DNA from: an uncultured Collinsella sp.
Lineage (GTDB): Bacteria; Actinomycetota; Coriobacteriia; Coriobacteriales; Coriobacteriaceae
Length of the DNA stretch: 52,670 nucleotides
Assembly (NCBI GenBank): GCA_900552145.1
Contig: URYW01000005.1
Location: 1 to 52,670, forward strand
Direction of reading: 5' to 3'
The translations under genes and the position numbers were made by a program. Below, piece after piece: positions 1 to 7,670 of this stretch. The stretch's first letter is position 1. Each line of letters begins with the position of its first letter. Under the pieces are notes generated by a model. The model searched no databases and was not told the origin of the DNA. It saw nothing but the letters and a program-made list of their open reading frames with translations.

Positions 1-28
1 GCCTGACCCCATATCGTTGGGGCCAGGC
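1..28. repeat. Imperfect palindrome at window edge
   Basis: The arms GCCTGACCCC and GGGGCCAGGC pair with one mismatch around an 8-base loop. It lies just past the stop of the minus-strand IIB gene and could act as its transcript end, but it has no clear T-run. The GGGGTCAGG/GGGGCCAGG wording resembles the repeat at 48376, so it may instead be a member of that family cut by the window edge. Confidence 0.5.
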
Positions 29-61
29 CCGATTTTGCCTCTTGACAATGTCCTGCTCATA

Positions 62-574
62 TTAAAAGGAACGTCCCCAAGTGCCAAGGGTGTCCCCAAC
101 GACTAGTTGAATGGGGTCGGGATTGGAGCTGGGGAGGTAGCGGATTTCTAGCTCTATGCCGAGTTCTTGCAGCTTTTTGAAGGCGGCGACGTCTGTGTCG
201 TCCACGGCAACTGTGGGCGTCGCGGGACGCTTGCCCTCCCCTGCTTGCATGTGACCGATACTGATCTTGGTAATGGGCACACCGCCCTTGACCAGCGCGA
301 GCGCATCCGCGGGCGACGCCACCATGATGAGAATCCATTGGCGCGGCGTTGCGGTATGAACGATGTCGATGGTCCTTTGCACCGAGAAAAACCGCGTCCA
401 CACGCCCTCGGGCGCCGCGACCCTCATAGGCGCCCACTTGCGCGAATCCGCCGCAATCTCGTCGTTGACGATTAGGACGAGGTTGGAACCCATAGCCTCG
501 TTCCACAGCTCAACGTCTTGCCCGTAAATAAACCGGTCATCGATACGCGTGAGAAGGATCTTGGGTTGAGCCAT
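62..574 (-). CDS. PTS mannose-family IIB-like protein lacking the active histidine
   Basis: This is a 170-residue paralogue of the complete IIB at 10550-11032. The two align from the first residues (ILLTRID.R) through LVKGGVPI.K and VAAF..LQELG.ELEIR. In mannose/fructose/sorbose IIB proteins the phosphate passes through the His of RL(I/V)HGQ. Here the same site reads DRFIYGQD, so residue 17 is Tyr. No IIA, IIC or IID gene lies beside it. The last 14 or so codons have no counterpart in the paralogue; they read through repeat-like DNA (GGGGAC motifs), which also gives the stop. It may be a regulatory or decaying pseudo-transporter subunit. Family assignment is firm; function is not. Confidence 0.85.
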   Translation of the reverse strand: MAQPKILLTRIDDRFIYGQDVELWNEAMGSNLVLIVNDEIAADSRKWAPMRVAAPEGVWTRFFSVQRTIDIVHTATPRQWILIMVASPADALALVKGGVPITKISIGHMQAGEGKRPATPTVAVDDTDVAAFKKLQELGIELEIRYLPSSNPDPIQLVVGDTLGTWGRSF

Positions 575-731
575 GGCAGTCCCATTCTGTTTGAGACTCG
601 TAAGAGCGAGACATCACGTCTCCAATATTAGTGCATTTAAAGTGAGAAAAGCCGTCAGAACACTTGCACGGATGTGCGATGTCCCGTATCATAGACAGCC
701 GTTGACGCCTCAGTTGCGTCACCACATGGCC

Positions 732-807
732 GCCAGCGTAGCTCAGTTGGTAGAGCACCGCTCTCGTAAAGCGGGGGTCACCGGTTCGAGCCCGGTCGCT
801 GGCTCCA
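732..807 (+). tRNA. tRNA-Thr (CGT anticodon), CCA encoded
   Basis: The acceptor arm GCCAGCG pairs with CGCTGGC. The D arm starts GCTCAGTTGGTAGAGC, the anticodon stem CCGCT/AGCGG closes a loop with anticodon CGT at 765-767, and the T arm contains GGTTCGAGCC. The 3' CCA is encoded, at 805-807. The anticodon reads ACG threonine codons. A strong terminator follows 11 bases later, so this is a single-gene transcript. Confidence 0.96.
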
Positions 808-818
808 TTGCACAAGAT

Positions 819-842
819 AGCCGCCTTCGGGCGGCTTTTTTG
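819..842 (+). terminator. Rho-independent terminator of the tRNA-Thr gene
   Basis: AGCCGCC and GGCGGCT form a 7-bp stem closed by a TTCG tetraloop and are followed by six T residues. Confidence 0.9.
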
Positions 843-979
843 TTGCCGATTCGCCCACTCGGTGGACTTCGGATTTAATGCTTAGGGGGCGGGGATTTAC
901 CAAAGTGAACTTTTAATGAAAAGAAACCCAGCTGCAACAATTGCCATGGTGAGGGCTCGAATTGGCCATATAGATTTAA

Positions 980-1222
980 AATAGTCACGATACCTTCTCT
1001 TTTGCTGGAACGATATATCTATACAAGGTTGTGAGCGGAAAACAAAAATACGTCGATTGCTATCCGACAAACGGGTCTGGAATTGCATTCACCGGCATTT
1101 CGGGGCAGATTGATACACATGTACGAAAGGGAACCTATGTGGTGCGTTGGGTTGGAGCTGCTGCAGGCCCGATATGGATTGCGGTCTTGCGCCCCGATGT
1201 CCAAATAGATTTCTCTCTCTAG
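980..1222 (+). other. Open frame without a good start; possible gene remnant
   Basis: The frame is open from the stop at 977-979 to a TAG at 1222, but has no ATG. Its only plausible start is the GTG at 1031, which lacks a convincing ribosome site. The product reads like a folded protein (CYPTNGSGIAF, then GTYVVRWVGAAAG) and the frame seems sensible upstream of the GTG too. This suggests a truncated gene rather than chance. I do not recognise the family. The surrounding 850-1250 stretch is visibly richer in A and T than the rest of the window. Confidence 0.3.
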
Positions 1223-1236
1223 ACGGGAAGTTGCTC

Positions 1237-1602
1237 ATGGACGCCATATATGACGGAGATGACTGGGTCGATCATTATACTTGGCGCCTGGTCGGCTCGA
1301 ACGACAATGGGGATGTGGTGTTTGATGGACTATGTCCAAAGCATCTCCATCCTTTTGTCTCGTCGTTAATTGAGAGTTCCGCTCGTGTTGCCCCCTACAG
1401 CTCGGCATCGCTTCATGATACGGACGTTTTGAAGACCATAAGGGAATCAATTGACGAGGGCACGATGAGCAGTTCGTTGTTCTCTCGGCTTGTGGGGCTG
1501 GATGAGATTCAATCGAAACGACTGCTTGCGGGCGAAAAGGTGGAACTCACTTATCGTTCGATGATTTCAATCCTGCGGCTAGCCGATGTTCTTCGCAAAT
1601 AA
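1237..1602 (+). CDS. Hypothetical protein, possible C-terminal DNA-binding fold
   Basis: A 121-residue protein. The ATG at 1237 was chosen because GGGAAG lies just upstream; a longer reading from 1147 has no ribosome site and reads poorly. The N-terminal half is acidic and aromatic (DAIYDGDDWVDHYTWRL). The C-terminal 50 residues (FSRLVGLDEIQSKRLLAGEKV, then helical) resemble the spacing of an XRE-type helix-turn-helix, as in many antitoxins, but I cannot confirm this. It lies downstream of tRNA-Thr and the broken frame at 980-1222, and ends before two palindromes. Family unknown. Confidence 0.55.
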   Translation: MDAIYDGDDWVDHYTWRLVGSNDNGDVVFDGLCPKHLHPFVSSLIESSARVAPYSSASLHDTDVLKTIRESIDEGTMSSSLFSRLVGLDEIQSKRLLAGEKVELTYRSMISILRLADVLRK

Positions 1603-1629
1603 ACAGCTTCCCTATTCAAAAACAGAAAA

Positions 1630-1672
1630 CCCCACCAAACGTGATTCCCCTAGGGAAACACGTTTGGCGGGG
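1630..1672. terminator. Palindrome between convergent genes, likely two-way terminator
   Basis: CCCCACCAAACGTG pairs with CACGTTTGGCGGGG (one mismatch) around a loop containing CCCCTAGGG. It sits between the plus-strand ORF ending at 1602 and the minus-strand yhcH ending at 1735. T-runs are poor, so termination is inferred from position. Confidence 0.5.
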
Positions 1673-1677
1673 TCCTA

Positions 1678-1703
1678 GCGTGATATCCCTAGGGGAATCA
1701 CGC
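1678..1703. repeat. Second palindrome with CCCTAGGGG core
   Basis: GCGTGAT and ATCACGC form the arms around ATCCCTAGGGGA. The core repeats, in inverted form, the loop of the neighbouring palindrome (GTGATTCCCCTAGGG), so the two can also pair with each other. Confidence 0.5.
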
Positions 1704-1734
1704 CATCAGACGAACAGCTCAGCCGAGCAGCGTG

Positions 1735-2208
1735 CTACTCCTCCCAGTAAGCATCTGCAAGCAGCTTAAAGCAGATCTTCTTGACCGGCTGCGCGCCATC
1801 GCCCGGGAACTCGAGCGTGGGCATATGAGGCTCGCCGGCAACAAACAGCGCAAACTTATCGTCAGCAAGATCGCCGGCGATCGAAGCGTCGGAATCGACC
1901 AGATCGTAGTCGTCCTTCTCGTCAAACTCCTGGACCAGCGTCAAGCTGCCCGTGGCAACCTTAAAGGCCTCGCGACCCTCGACATCGATCTGCAGGTCGT
2001 GATAGCGCTGATGCGTCTCATAGTGAGCCTCGGCCTCGGGACGCGTCGTGGGAGCCATGACGTTCGCAAAGACCTTGTCGCCCAGAATCGGATGGCTGCC
2101 GACCTCGAGCTCCGCCGGATCGTTCTCCTCGAGCCAATCAATCAGCACGTCGAGGCCCTTGAGCATTCCGCGGTACTCCTCGATATCGCCCAGTGCACCG
2201 TAAATCAT
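1735..2208 (-). CDS. YhcH/YjgK/YiaL family protein (sugar anomerase)
   Basis: A 157-residue protein of the YhcH family (cupin-like fold). E. coli YhcH/NanQ acts on sialic acid anomers, and relatives sit in amino-sugar catabolic operons. Family marks seen here are HYETHQRYHDLQI around residue 83 and GEPHMP near residue 130, which carry the likely metal-binding His and Glu residues. The start follows GAGGGG. It is the last gene of the minus-strand sugar cluster, after the kinase gene and the nagA remnant. In this context it probably interconverts anomers of an amino sugar or its phosphate; the exact substrate cannot be told. Confidence 0.85.
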   Translation of the reverse strand: MIYGALGDIEEYRGMLKGLDVLIDWLEENDPAELEVGSHPILGDKVFANVMAPTTRPEAEAHYETHQRYHDLQIDVEGREAFKVATGSLTLVQEFDEKDDYDLVDSDASIAGDLADDKFALFVAGEPHMPTLEFPGDGAQPVKKICFKLLADAYWEE

Positions 2209-2240
2209 CTAAATCCCCTCTCGGATCGTTTCTTTGGCGG

Positions 2241-2372
2241 CTACTCGGCAAACGCATTGCCGACGCTGTTGCCGCCCACATACGTCTCGACCAGGGTAAG
2301 GTCGGGATTGAACACGACAAAGTCGGCGTCGCGCCCCGGCATAATGCTACCGCACTTGTCGTCAACATGAGC
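2241..2372 (-). pseudogene. C-terminal remnant of a second nagA
   Basis: The minus strand encodes 43 codons and a stop. They match the last residues of the intact NagA at 5101 almost exactly: HVDDKCGSIMPGRDADFVVF against HIEDKCGSIMPGRDADFVVF, then LTLVETYVGG.SVGNAF.E. The match stops at codon 1-2, and no start codon or upstream NagA sequence is present. It sits between the kinase stop and yhcH. It is the scar of a duplicated nagA, or of recombination that removed one copy. Confidence 0.85.
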
Positions 2373-2405
2373 TAGCAAGCGATGCCGGGGCCGTCGCCCA
2401 AACTC

Positions 2406-3341
2406 TTACAGCTCAGTCACGACAACGCCGTTGTAGACCTCGTCCCAACGGTCCATGACCAGATGGCCGGTCATGGGATCCATGGCGTTGAGCTTGCCGC
2501 AGGTGTTGGCGGTACGCAGCACCGTCTCGTCGTCTGCGCCAGCAGCAATGGCATGCGCGAAGCCAGCGATAGTGGAGTCACCAGAGCCCGTGGCGTTAAC
2601 GGCAGGGATATCGGGCGTCTTTGCGCGGAACGCACGGCCATTGTGGAAGCCAACGGAGCCGGCAGCGCCCATGGACACGACGACCCAGGGGATATCGGAG
2701 AAGCGAGCATCAGAGGCAAGCGCGGCGCGGAGCTCGTCCACATCGTCGGTGGTAAAGCTCGTGCCCAGAAGGCCGTTAATCTCGGTCAGGTTAGGCTTGA
2801 CCAGCTCGGGCTTAATTTCGGACTTAAGGGCGGCCTCGAGCGAAGCACCCGAGGTATCGAGCAGCACCTTGGCACCGGCGTTCTCGGCAATGCCCGTAAT
2901 CTTGGCATAGTAGTCTGCCTCGACACCGCGGGGTAGCGAACCCGAGATGGTAACGACAGCGGCTTTACCTGCAAGCTCGGTAAACTTGGTGGTAAAGGCA
3001 TCGAGCTCCTCGGGGGCAATTGTCGGGCCGCTCTCGAGCAGCTCGGTCTGGTTACCGGCGTGGAGAATGTTAAGGCAAATGCGAGTCTCGCCCTTGATGG
3101 GCACAAAGTCGTTGTTAATACCGTTGGCGTCCATGAGCTCAGCCATGTAGGCGCCCATGTGGCCGCCGAGCAGACCGGTTGCCACAACGTCGTCGCCCAG
3201 CTGACCCAGCACACGGGCCACGTTGAGGCCCTTGCCGCCAGCGGTCTTTTCGGGCGTCACACGGTTGACGTCGTCGATAATGAGCTCATCGAGCTGATAG
3301 CGCGTATCGACAGACGGGTTCATCGTAACGGTGAGGATCAT
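2406..3341 (-). CDS. lacC: PfkB-family sugar-phosphate kinase (tagatose-6-P kinase / 1-phosphofructokinase type)
   Basis: 311 residues, the usual length for LacC/FruK kinases. The N-terminal TMNPSVD and the GGKGLNVARVL motif (about residue 37) bind sugar phosphate. The anion-hole and catalytic-base motif is NATGSGDSTIAGF near residue 250, with Asp as the base. The family phosphorylates tagatose-6-P or fructose-1-P to the 1,6-bisphosphate. Because AgaS, NagA and a GalNAc-type PTS are close by, tagatose-6-P is the likeliest substrate; FruK activity cannot be excluded. AGGAG lies 6 bases before the ATG. It is followed by the nagA remnant and yhcH and preceded by the LacX-like gene. Confidence 0.85.
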   Translation of the reverse strand: MILTVTMNPSVDTRYQLDELIIDDVNRVTPEKTAGGKGLNVARVLGQLGDDVVATGLLGGHMGAYMAELMDANGINNDFVPIKGETRICLNILHAGNQTELLESGPTIAPEELDAFTTKFTELAGKAAVVTISGSLPRGVEADYYAKITGIAENAGAKVLLDTSGASLEAALKSEIKPELVKPNLTEINGLLGTSFTTDDVDELRAALASDARFSDIPWVVVSMGAAGSVGFHNGRAFRAKTPDIPAVNATGSGDSTIAGFAHAIAAGADDETVLRTANTCGKLNAMDPMTGHLVMDRWDEVYNGVVVTEL

Positions 3342-3400
3342 TTTTAGCTCCTTATCTCGCAGGCTCCTTATGCCTCGCGATACGAGTCGACAAAACGGAA

Positions 3401-4282
3401 TTACAGAATCTCAATCGTGAACGAGCGGACGATGGTCTCCTTGGGCTTGGCGACAAGGCAGCCGCGCTTATGCTCAAGTACGTCGTCCTCATCGGAGCAG
3501 GTCGAGAGGCCGCCCCAAGGCTCAACTGCCACAAAATCGCCCTCGGGCTTACTCCACACAATGAGATACGGGAAGCCCTCGAAGCTCAGGCGAACGCCCT
3601 TGTCCTCCCCCTTCTTAGAAAGCGTGACCTGGCGGCTCTCGAGCACGTCAAAGATGGTCTCCGCAAAATCGAAGAGCTCGTGCGACAGGGGCAGCGTCTT
3701 TCCCACCATGGGGTTCTTGGAGCGGTTTGCCACGTCAATCAATCCAGTCGAGGGAACGGCGGTGCAGAGCTCCGCAGCCTCGTCTTTCTCAAAGCGCAGC
3801 TCGTAGTCCGTATAGGCCTCGCCCTCATCGAGCGGACACCTAAAGCCGGGATGTCCGCCGATAAAGAACGGCATGTCCTCGGTGCCCTCGTTGGTAACCT
3901 CATAGGAGACACGCACGGCAGCGTCCTCGAGCGTATAACGGGCGACAAGCCTAAACGGGTACGGATAATCGCTCAGCAGTGCGGCGTTATCCTCCGAAGC
4001 CAGGCACATCGCCAGCTCGTTCTCGCCTTGGCTCAGTAGCTTCCACTCCTGTTTGCGCGCAAACCCGTGGCGGGCGAGCTTTACATGATGCCCAGCAAAC
4101 GTCATGGCGCTGTTGTCGCGCAAGCCTCCGCAAATCGGGAAGCAAATCGGTGCCTGACCGGACCACACGGCGGGATCGCCCTGCCACAGATACTCGCGGC
4201 CTCCAGCCTCGATCGAGGTAAACGAACCGCCAGCCGTGGACACCTTAATAGAAATCGAATCGTTGGAGAGAGCGTATTCCAT
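3401..4282 (-). CDS. Aldose 1-epimerase family protein, LacX-like
   Basis: 293 residues of the galactose-mutarotase fold. Seen: the early GGSFTSIEAGGREYLWQGD, the ICFPICGGL segment, RHGFAR (His candidate) near residue 90, and FFIGGHPGFRCPL near residue 160. Together these match the LacX branch, which accompanies tagatose-6-phosphate pathway genes. It would interconvert alpha and beta forms of a hexose or hexose phosphate in the cytoplasm. It heads the minus-strand group lacX-like, kinase, yhcH and faces the flavodoxin gene divergently. The start is preceded by AAAGGA. Confidence 0.85.
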   Translation of the reverse strand: MEYALSNDSISIKVSTAGGSFTSIEAGGREYLWQGDPAVWSGQAPICFPICGGLRDNSAMTFAGHHVKLARHGFARKQEWKLLSQGENELAMCLASEDNAALLSDYPYPFRLVARYTLEDAAVRVSYEVTNEGTEDMPFFIGGHPGFRCPLDEGEAYTDYELRFEKDEAAELCTAVPSTGLIDVANRSKNPMVGKTLPLSHELFDFAETIFDVLESRQVTLSKKGEDKGVRLSFEGFPYLIVWSKPEGDFVAVEPWGGLSTCSDEDDVLEHKRGCLVAKPKETIVRSFTIEIL

Positions 4283-4440
4283 TGCCCATCCTTTCGAACA
4301 ACTGCTTTTTTTGCTCGCAAGAACCCGTCTCGGCCCTGACCAAAGGACAAACCCGCACGTTCATCGATACGTCCGGTATCCCAGCCATGCAACGGGGTAC
4401 CATACAGACATTGATGCAAATACAGCTGAAAGGCCTTCTT

Positions 4441-5025
4441 ATGCGAACCATCATCCTCTACGCCTCGCGCCATCACGGCAATACGAAAAAGCTCGTGGAC
4501 GCCATCGTCGAGGCACACCCCGATATCGATACCCTCGACGTCAAGGCGCTCGGTAAAAACGAGTACCCCGACCTGCACGAATACCATCTGATCGGTGTCG
4601 CCACGGGCATCTATTACTCCGAGATCGACAAGGACATGGCACGCGTGCTCACGAACGTGCTGCAGCCGCAGGACAAGGTGTTTGGCCTTATGACCTACGG
4701 TGGCAAAAACAAGTGGTACGGCAAGGATATCGATGGCATCTGCCGCATGAGGCAGGCCATCTTTATGGGTGTCTACGGCTGCCCCGGTTTTGATACGTGG
4801 GGGCCGTTCAAGCTCGCCGGCGGTGTCCAAAAGGGACACCCGACCGCCGAGGAAATTAAGGGCGCCGTCGACTTCTTCGACAAGATCGAAGACGAGTATG
4901 GCGACATCATCGTCGAAGAGTACGCCAAGCGTGAGAAGCGTCTAGCCTACGAAAAGGAGCATCCTGCGGGAGGTCTTGTGGCCGGCGTCAAGCGCACGGC
5001 AAAGAAGATCGCTAACAAGCTGTAA
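4441..5025 (+). CDS. Flavodoxin family protein
   Basis: 194 residues. The FMN phosphate-binding loop is seen at the N-terminus: ILYASRHHGNTKKL, residues 4-17. It is followed by a flavodoxin-like beta-alpha pattern (LIGVATGIYYSEID; VFGLMTYGGKN). The C-terminal 30 residues are basic and may hold the protein near the membrane or a partner. ATG 4441 was chosen over an upstream frame that would extend into the divergent lacX-like start. It would carry low-potential electrons; the partner is not indicated. It interrupts the minus-strand sugar cluster. Confidence 0.85.
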   Translation: MRTIILYASRHHGNTKKLVDAIVEAHPDIDTLDVKALGKNEYPDLHEYHLIGVATGIYYSEIDKDMARVLTNVLQPQDKVFGLMTYGGKNKWYGKDIDGICRMRQAIFMGVYGCPGFDTWGPFKLAGGVQKGHPTAEEIKGAVDFFDKIEDEYGDIIVEEYAKREKRLAYEKEHPAGGLVAGVKRTAKKIANKL

Positions 5026-5056
5026 CTGTGAAGGTGCTTTTGAGCGTTTAACCCAT

Positions 5057-5094
5057 ACGGCGGGTCCGAGCAGATTCGGACCCGCCGTCTTTTT
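5057..5094. terminator. Terminator between flavodoxin and nagA
   Basis: ACGGCGGGTCCGA and TCGGACCCGCCGT form a perfect 13-bp stem followed by CTTTTTC on the plus strand. It lies between convergent genes and probably stops transcription from the flavodoxin side. Confidence 0.9.
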
Positions 5095-5100
5095 CTATCG

Positions 5101-6270
5101 TTACTCGGTAAAGGCGTTGCCGACGCTCTGGCCGCCAACATACGTCTCGACGAGGGTGAGCTCATGGTCGAACACGACAAAGTCGGCGTCGCGACCCGGC
5201 ATGATGCTGCCGCACTTATCCTCGATGTGCGCGGAGCGTGCCGGCACCTCGGTTGCCATGCGAATGGCGATATCGGCGCTGGCGATGCCCCAGTCGACGA
5301 TGTTCTTGACGCCCTGGGCAAGCGTGAGCACCGAGCCGGCAATGCTCTTGCCGTCAGCAAGCCAGCACAGGTTGTCCTTCATGATGACGTCCATGCCACC
5401 ACTGGTGTAGCTGCCCTCGGGCATGCCGCCGCAACCCAGGCAGTCGGTGATGAGCACCGTGTGCTGCCAGCCCTTTGCCTGCAGCAGTGCCTTGATGGCG
5501 GCAGGGTTTACGTGCTTGCCGTCACAGATGATCTCGGCGTAGGTCTCGGGCGTGGACATGGCTGCACCCACGACACCGGGCTCGCGGTGATGCAGCCCGC
5601 GCTGGCCGTTATAGGTATGCGTAAAGCAGCTGGCGCCGGCGTTGATGGCGGCGATGCACTCATCGTAGGTGGCGTCGGAGTGACCGATGCTGGTCACCAC
5701 ACCCTTGGCGTTCAGAGCAGCTGCATAAGCAGCGGCACCGTCGCGCTCGGCCGCCATGGCGCTCTTAACGATGCGACCACCCGCAGCCTCCTGCCACTGA
5801 TCGAAGACCTCCTCGGAGGGGTCGATAAGATAAGCGGGGTTCTGCGCGCCCACGTGCTTCATGGTAAAGAAGGGGCCCTCCAGGTAGATGCCCTGAATGC
5901 GAGCACCGCAGAAGTCGAGGCCGCGGCCCTCGTCCGCCTTGGCGATAGCGGCGCAGGCGTCCTTGATCTGCTCGACGCCATCGGTGAACGTCGTGGGCAG
6001 CCAGCTAGTGGTACCGCGACGGGCGAGCTCGGTTGAGCTGATATCGATGCCCTCGGGATCGTTATCGGTAGTTGAGTGGTTATAGAAGCCATGGATGTGA
6101 GTATCGACCATACCCGGTGCGATCCACGATCCCGTGTAGTCCTTAATCTCGCAAGAGGGCTCGTCGGCCTGCCAGGCACCAAAGACGCCGTCCTCGACCA
6201 TAAGATAGCCGCCCAGTTGCGGGCCTGCCGGCAAGAAGAACTTGTCAGCCTTAATTGCGTATGTGCTCAT
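5101..6270 (-). CDS. nagA: N-acetylglucosamine/galactosamine-6-phosphate deacetylase
   Basis: 389 residues from the ATG at 6270, which AAGGAG precedes; a longer frame has no ribosome site. The amidohydrolase metal motif THIHG lies at residues 57-61. Other NagA marks are EGPFF, SIGHSDATYDEC (metal His), FTHTYNGQRGLHHREPG, CDGKHVNP, and the catalytic Asp in LITDCLG. The C-terminus IMPGRDADFVVFD is typical. It removes acetate from GlcNAc-6-P or GalNAc-6-P in the cytoplasm. Next to agaS and the mannose-family PTS, the GalNAc form (AgaA role) is likely. A terminator separates it from agaS, so it may have its own promoter. Confidence 0.93.
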   Translation of the reverse strand: MSTYAIKADKFFLPAGPQLGGYLMVEDGVFGAWQADEPSCEIKDYTGSWIAPGMVDTHIHGFYNHSTTDNDPEGIDISSTELARRGTTSWLPTTFTDGVEQIKDACAAIAKADEGRGLDFCGARIQGIYLEGPFFTMKHVGAQNPAYLIDPSEEVFDQWQEAAGGRIVKSAMAAERDGAAAYAAALNAKGVVTSIGHSDATYDECIAAINAGASCFTHTYNGQRGLHHREPGVVGAAMSTPETYAEIICDGKHVNPAAIKALLQAKGWQHTVLITDCLGCGGMPEGSYTSGGMDVIMKDNLCWLADGKSIAGSVLTLAQGVKNIVDWGIASADIAIRMATEVPARSAHIEDKCGSIMPGRDADFVVFDHELTLVETYVGGQSVGNAFTE

Positions 6271-6329
6271 ATGCACTCCTTGCTTCTTGAAGCAGTTGAC
6301 CGTGGTGATACTTATACCCGGTCCATGTA

Positions 6330-6372
6330 AAAACAAAAAGCGCCCGCCCGCCGGTATGAGCGGACGGGCGCC
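6330..6372 (-). terminator. Terminator downstream of agaS
   Basis: On the minus strand GCGCCCGTCCGC and GCGGGCGGGCGC (one mismatch) form a stem followed by TTTTTGTTTTT. It lies 18 bases after the agaS stop and just before the nagA leader. Confidence 0.88.
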
Positions 6373-6389
6373 CTTACAGGGGGACGCGA

Positions 6390-7556
6390 TTAAGCGGTGA
6401 AGGGGTGAATCGTCACGCCCTTGACCACGCGGTTGACCGTGCCGGTGGGGCTCGGCGTATCGGGCGTGTTGCCCACGCGCACGGAGTTGAGCAGGCTGAT
6501 AGCCTGGGCAAACATCACGAACGGCAGAGCAAGGTAGCCCTCGGGAAGTGCCTCGTAGCCCTTAAAGGTGAAGGACTCACCCTCATAGACGGTGGCACCT
6601 TCCTGCTGAACGGCGATGGTGTGCTGAGCGATTTCGTCGCCACCGATCTCGTTGAGGATGTCGATGTCGTACTGACGGGTGTAGGCGTCGTTGTTGACGA
6701 ACACGAAGACGAGCGTCTTATCGTCGACGAAGGACTTAGGTCCGTGACGATAGCCCATGGAGGTGTCGTAGGAAGTAGCGACCAGACCGTGAGCGAGCTC
6801 AAGGATCTTGAGCTGGCTCTCCTGGGCAAGGCCACCGAAGGAGCCAGAACCCAAGTAGGTCACGCGGTTGAAGTCGCCAGCCAGGTAATCGGCGATCTCG
6901 GGCTCACGGGAGATGACCTCCTCGCCCATCTTGGCGATGGTCTCGACCCACTCGGCCTTCTGCTCGTCAGAGGCAGTGTCGAAAATAAGGGTGGAGAGCA
7001 GGGTCATGCAGGAATAAGAACCGGTCATGGCGAAGCCCTTGTCGTTGGCGCGCGGAATGAGCAGCGTCAGCGCGTTGGGATCATCGGCAGACTCGACGGC
7101 GAGCTTGCCCTCGGGAGCGCAGGTGATGTTGAGGAACTTGACGTTGTGGACGAGCTCCTTGGCAACGGCAACGGCAGCAAGGCTCTCGGGGCTGTTGCCA
7201 GAGCGGGCAAAGGAAACCACGAGCGTGGGATCCTCGGCACGCAGGAAGTCGCGCGGGGCGCTCACGATGTCGGTCGTGGCGATGGGCTTAAAGTCGTAGA
7301 GATCAGAGTTGCCAGCGTGACGCAGGTACGGGGCGCAGGTATCGCCAACGTAGTCGGACGTACCGGCACCGGTGAAGACAACGGACAGACGGCCCTCGCC
7401 CATAGCGCGAGCCTCGGCCAGGAAGGCCTCGATGGCCTCCTTGTTCTCGCGATAGATGTTGAGCGTATCACGCCAAAGCTCGGGCTGCTGAGCAATCTCG
7501 GCCGTGGTGATCTGGGCGCCGAGCTCGGTGAGCTCCTCGACACTCTTCTCGAACAT
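6390..7556 (-). CDS. agaS: SIS-domain sugar isomerase/deaminase, AgaS type
   Basis: 388 residues with two SIS domains. The first has the phosphosugar loop FTGAGTSDYVGD (residues 61-72) and FARSGNSPES. The second has LGSGSFGGLAQES, then GYRHGPKSF. This double-SIS layout and the GAGTSDY signature fit AgaS, which converts galactosamine-6-P to tagatose-6-P and ammonia. It therefore follows NagA and precedes the PfkB-type kinase in one route. The -10 and an operator-like palindrome lie directly upstream, so its control by the adjacent GntR protein is likely. GlcN-6-P deaminase activity is an alternative but less likely. Confidence 0.9.
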   Translation of the reverse strand: MFEKSVEELTELGAQITTAEIAQQPELWRDTLNIYRENKEAIEAFLAEARAMGEGRLSVVFTGAGTSDYVGDTCAPYLRHAGNSDLYDFKPIATTDIVSAPRDFLRAEDPTLVVSFARSGNSPESLAAVAVAKELVHNVKFLNITCAPEGKLAVESADDPNALTLLIPRANDKGFAMTGSYSCMTLLSTLIFDTASDEQKAEWVETIAKMGEEVISREPEIADYLAGDFNRVTYLGSGSFGGLAQESQLKILELAHGLVATSYDTSMGYRHGPKSFVDDKTLVFVFVNNDAYTRQYDIDILNEIGGDEIAQHTIAVQQEGATVYEGESFTFKGYEALPEGYLALPFVMFAQAISLLNSVRVGNTPDTPSPTGTVNRVVKGVTIHPFTA

Positions 7557-7595
7557 TTCTAATACCTCTCTCTAGAAGTAATCCTCTGACGTGCA

Positions 7596-7601
7596 ATTAT
7601 A
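7596..7601 (-). promoter_or_regulatory. -10 box of the agaS promoter
   Basis: Read on the minus strand this is a perfect TATAAT, 40 bases before the agaS start. At 17-bp spacing the -35 falls at 7619-7624 as CTACCA, a weak match lying inside the operator palindrome. Confidence 0.7.
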
Positions 7602-7617
7602 CACTTCGGTTGGTTAT

Positions 7618-7631
7618 CTGGTAGTAACCAG
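7618..7631. promoter_or_regulatory. Operator-like palindrome upstream of agaS
   Basis: CTGGTAGTAACCAG: arms CTGGT and ACCAG around AGTA. It resembles HutC-branch GntR sites of the TGGTnnnnACCA type (NagR/DasR boxes). It covers the -35 position of the agaS promoter and lies 40 bases past the end of the gntR gene. Binding would therefore repress agaS. Confidence 0.75.
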
Positions 7632-7670
7632 TTAAATGCAAAGAATCACCATATGGAAACGATGCGGACA

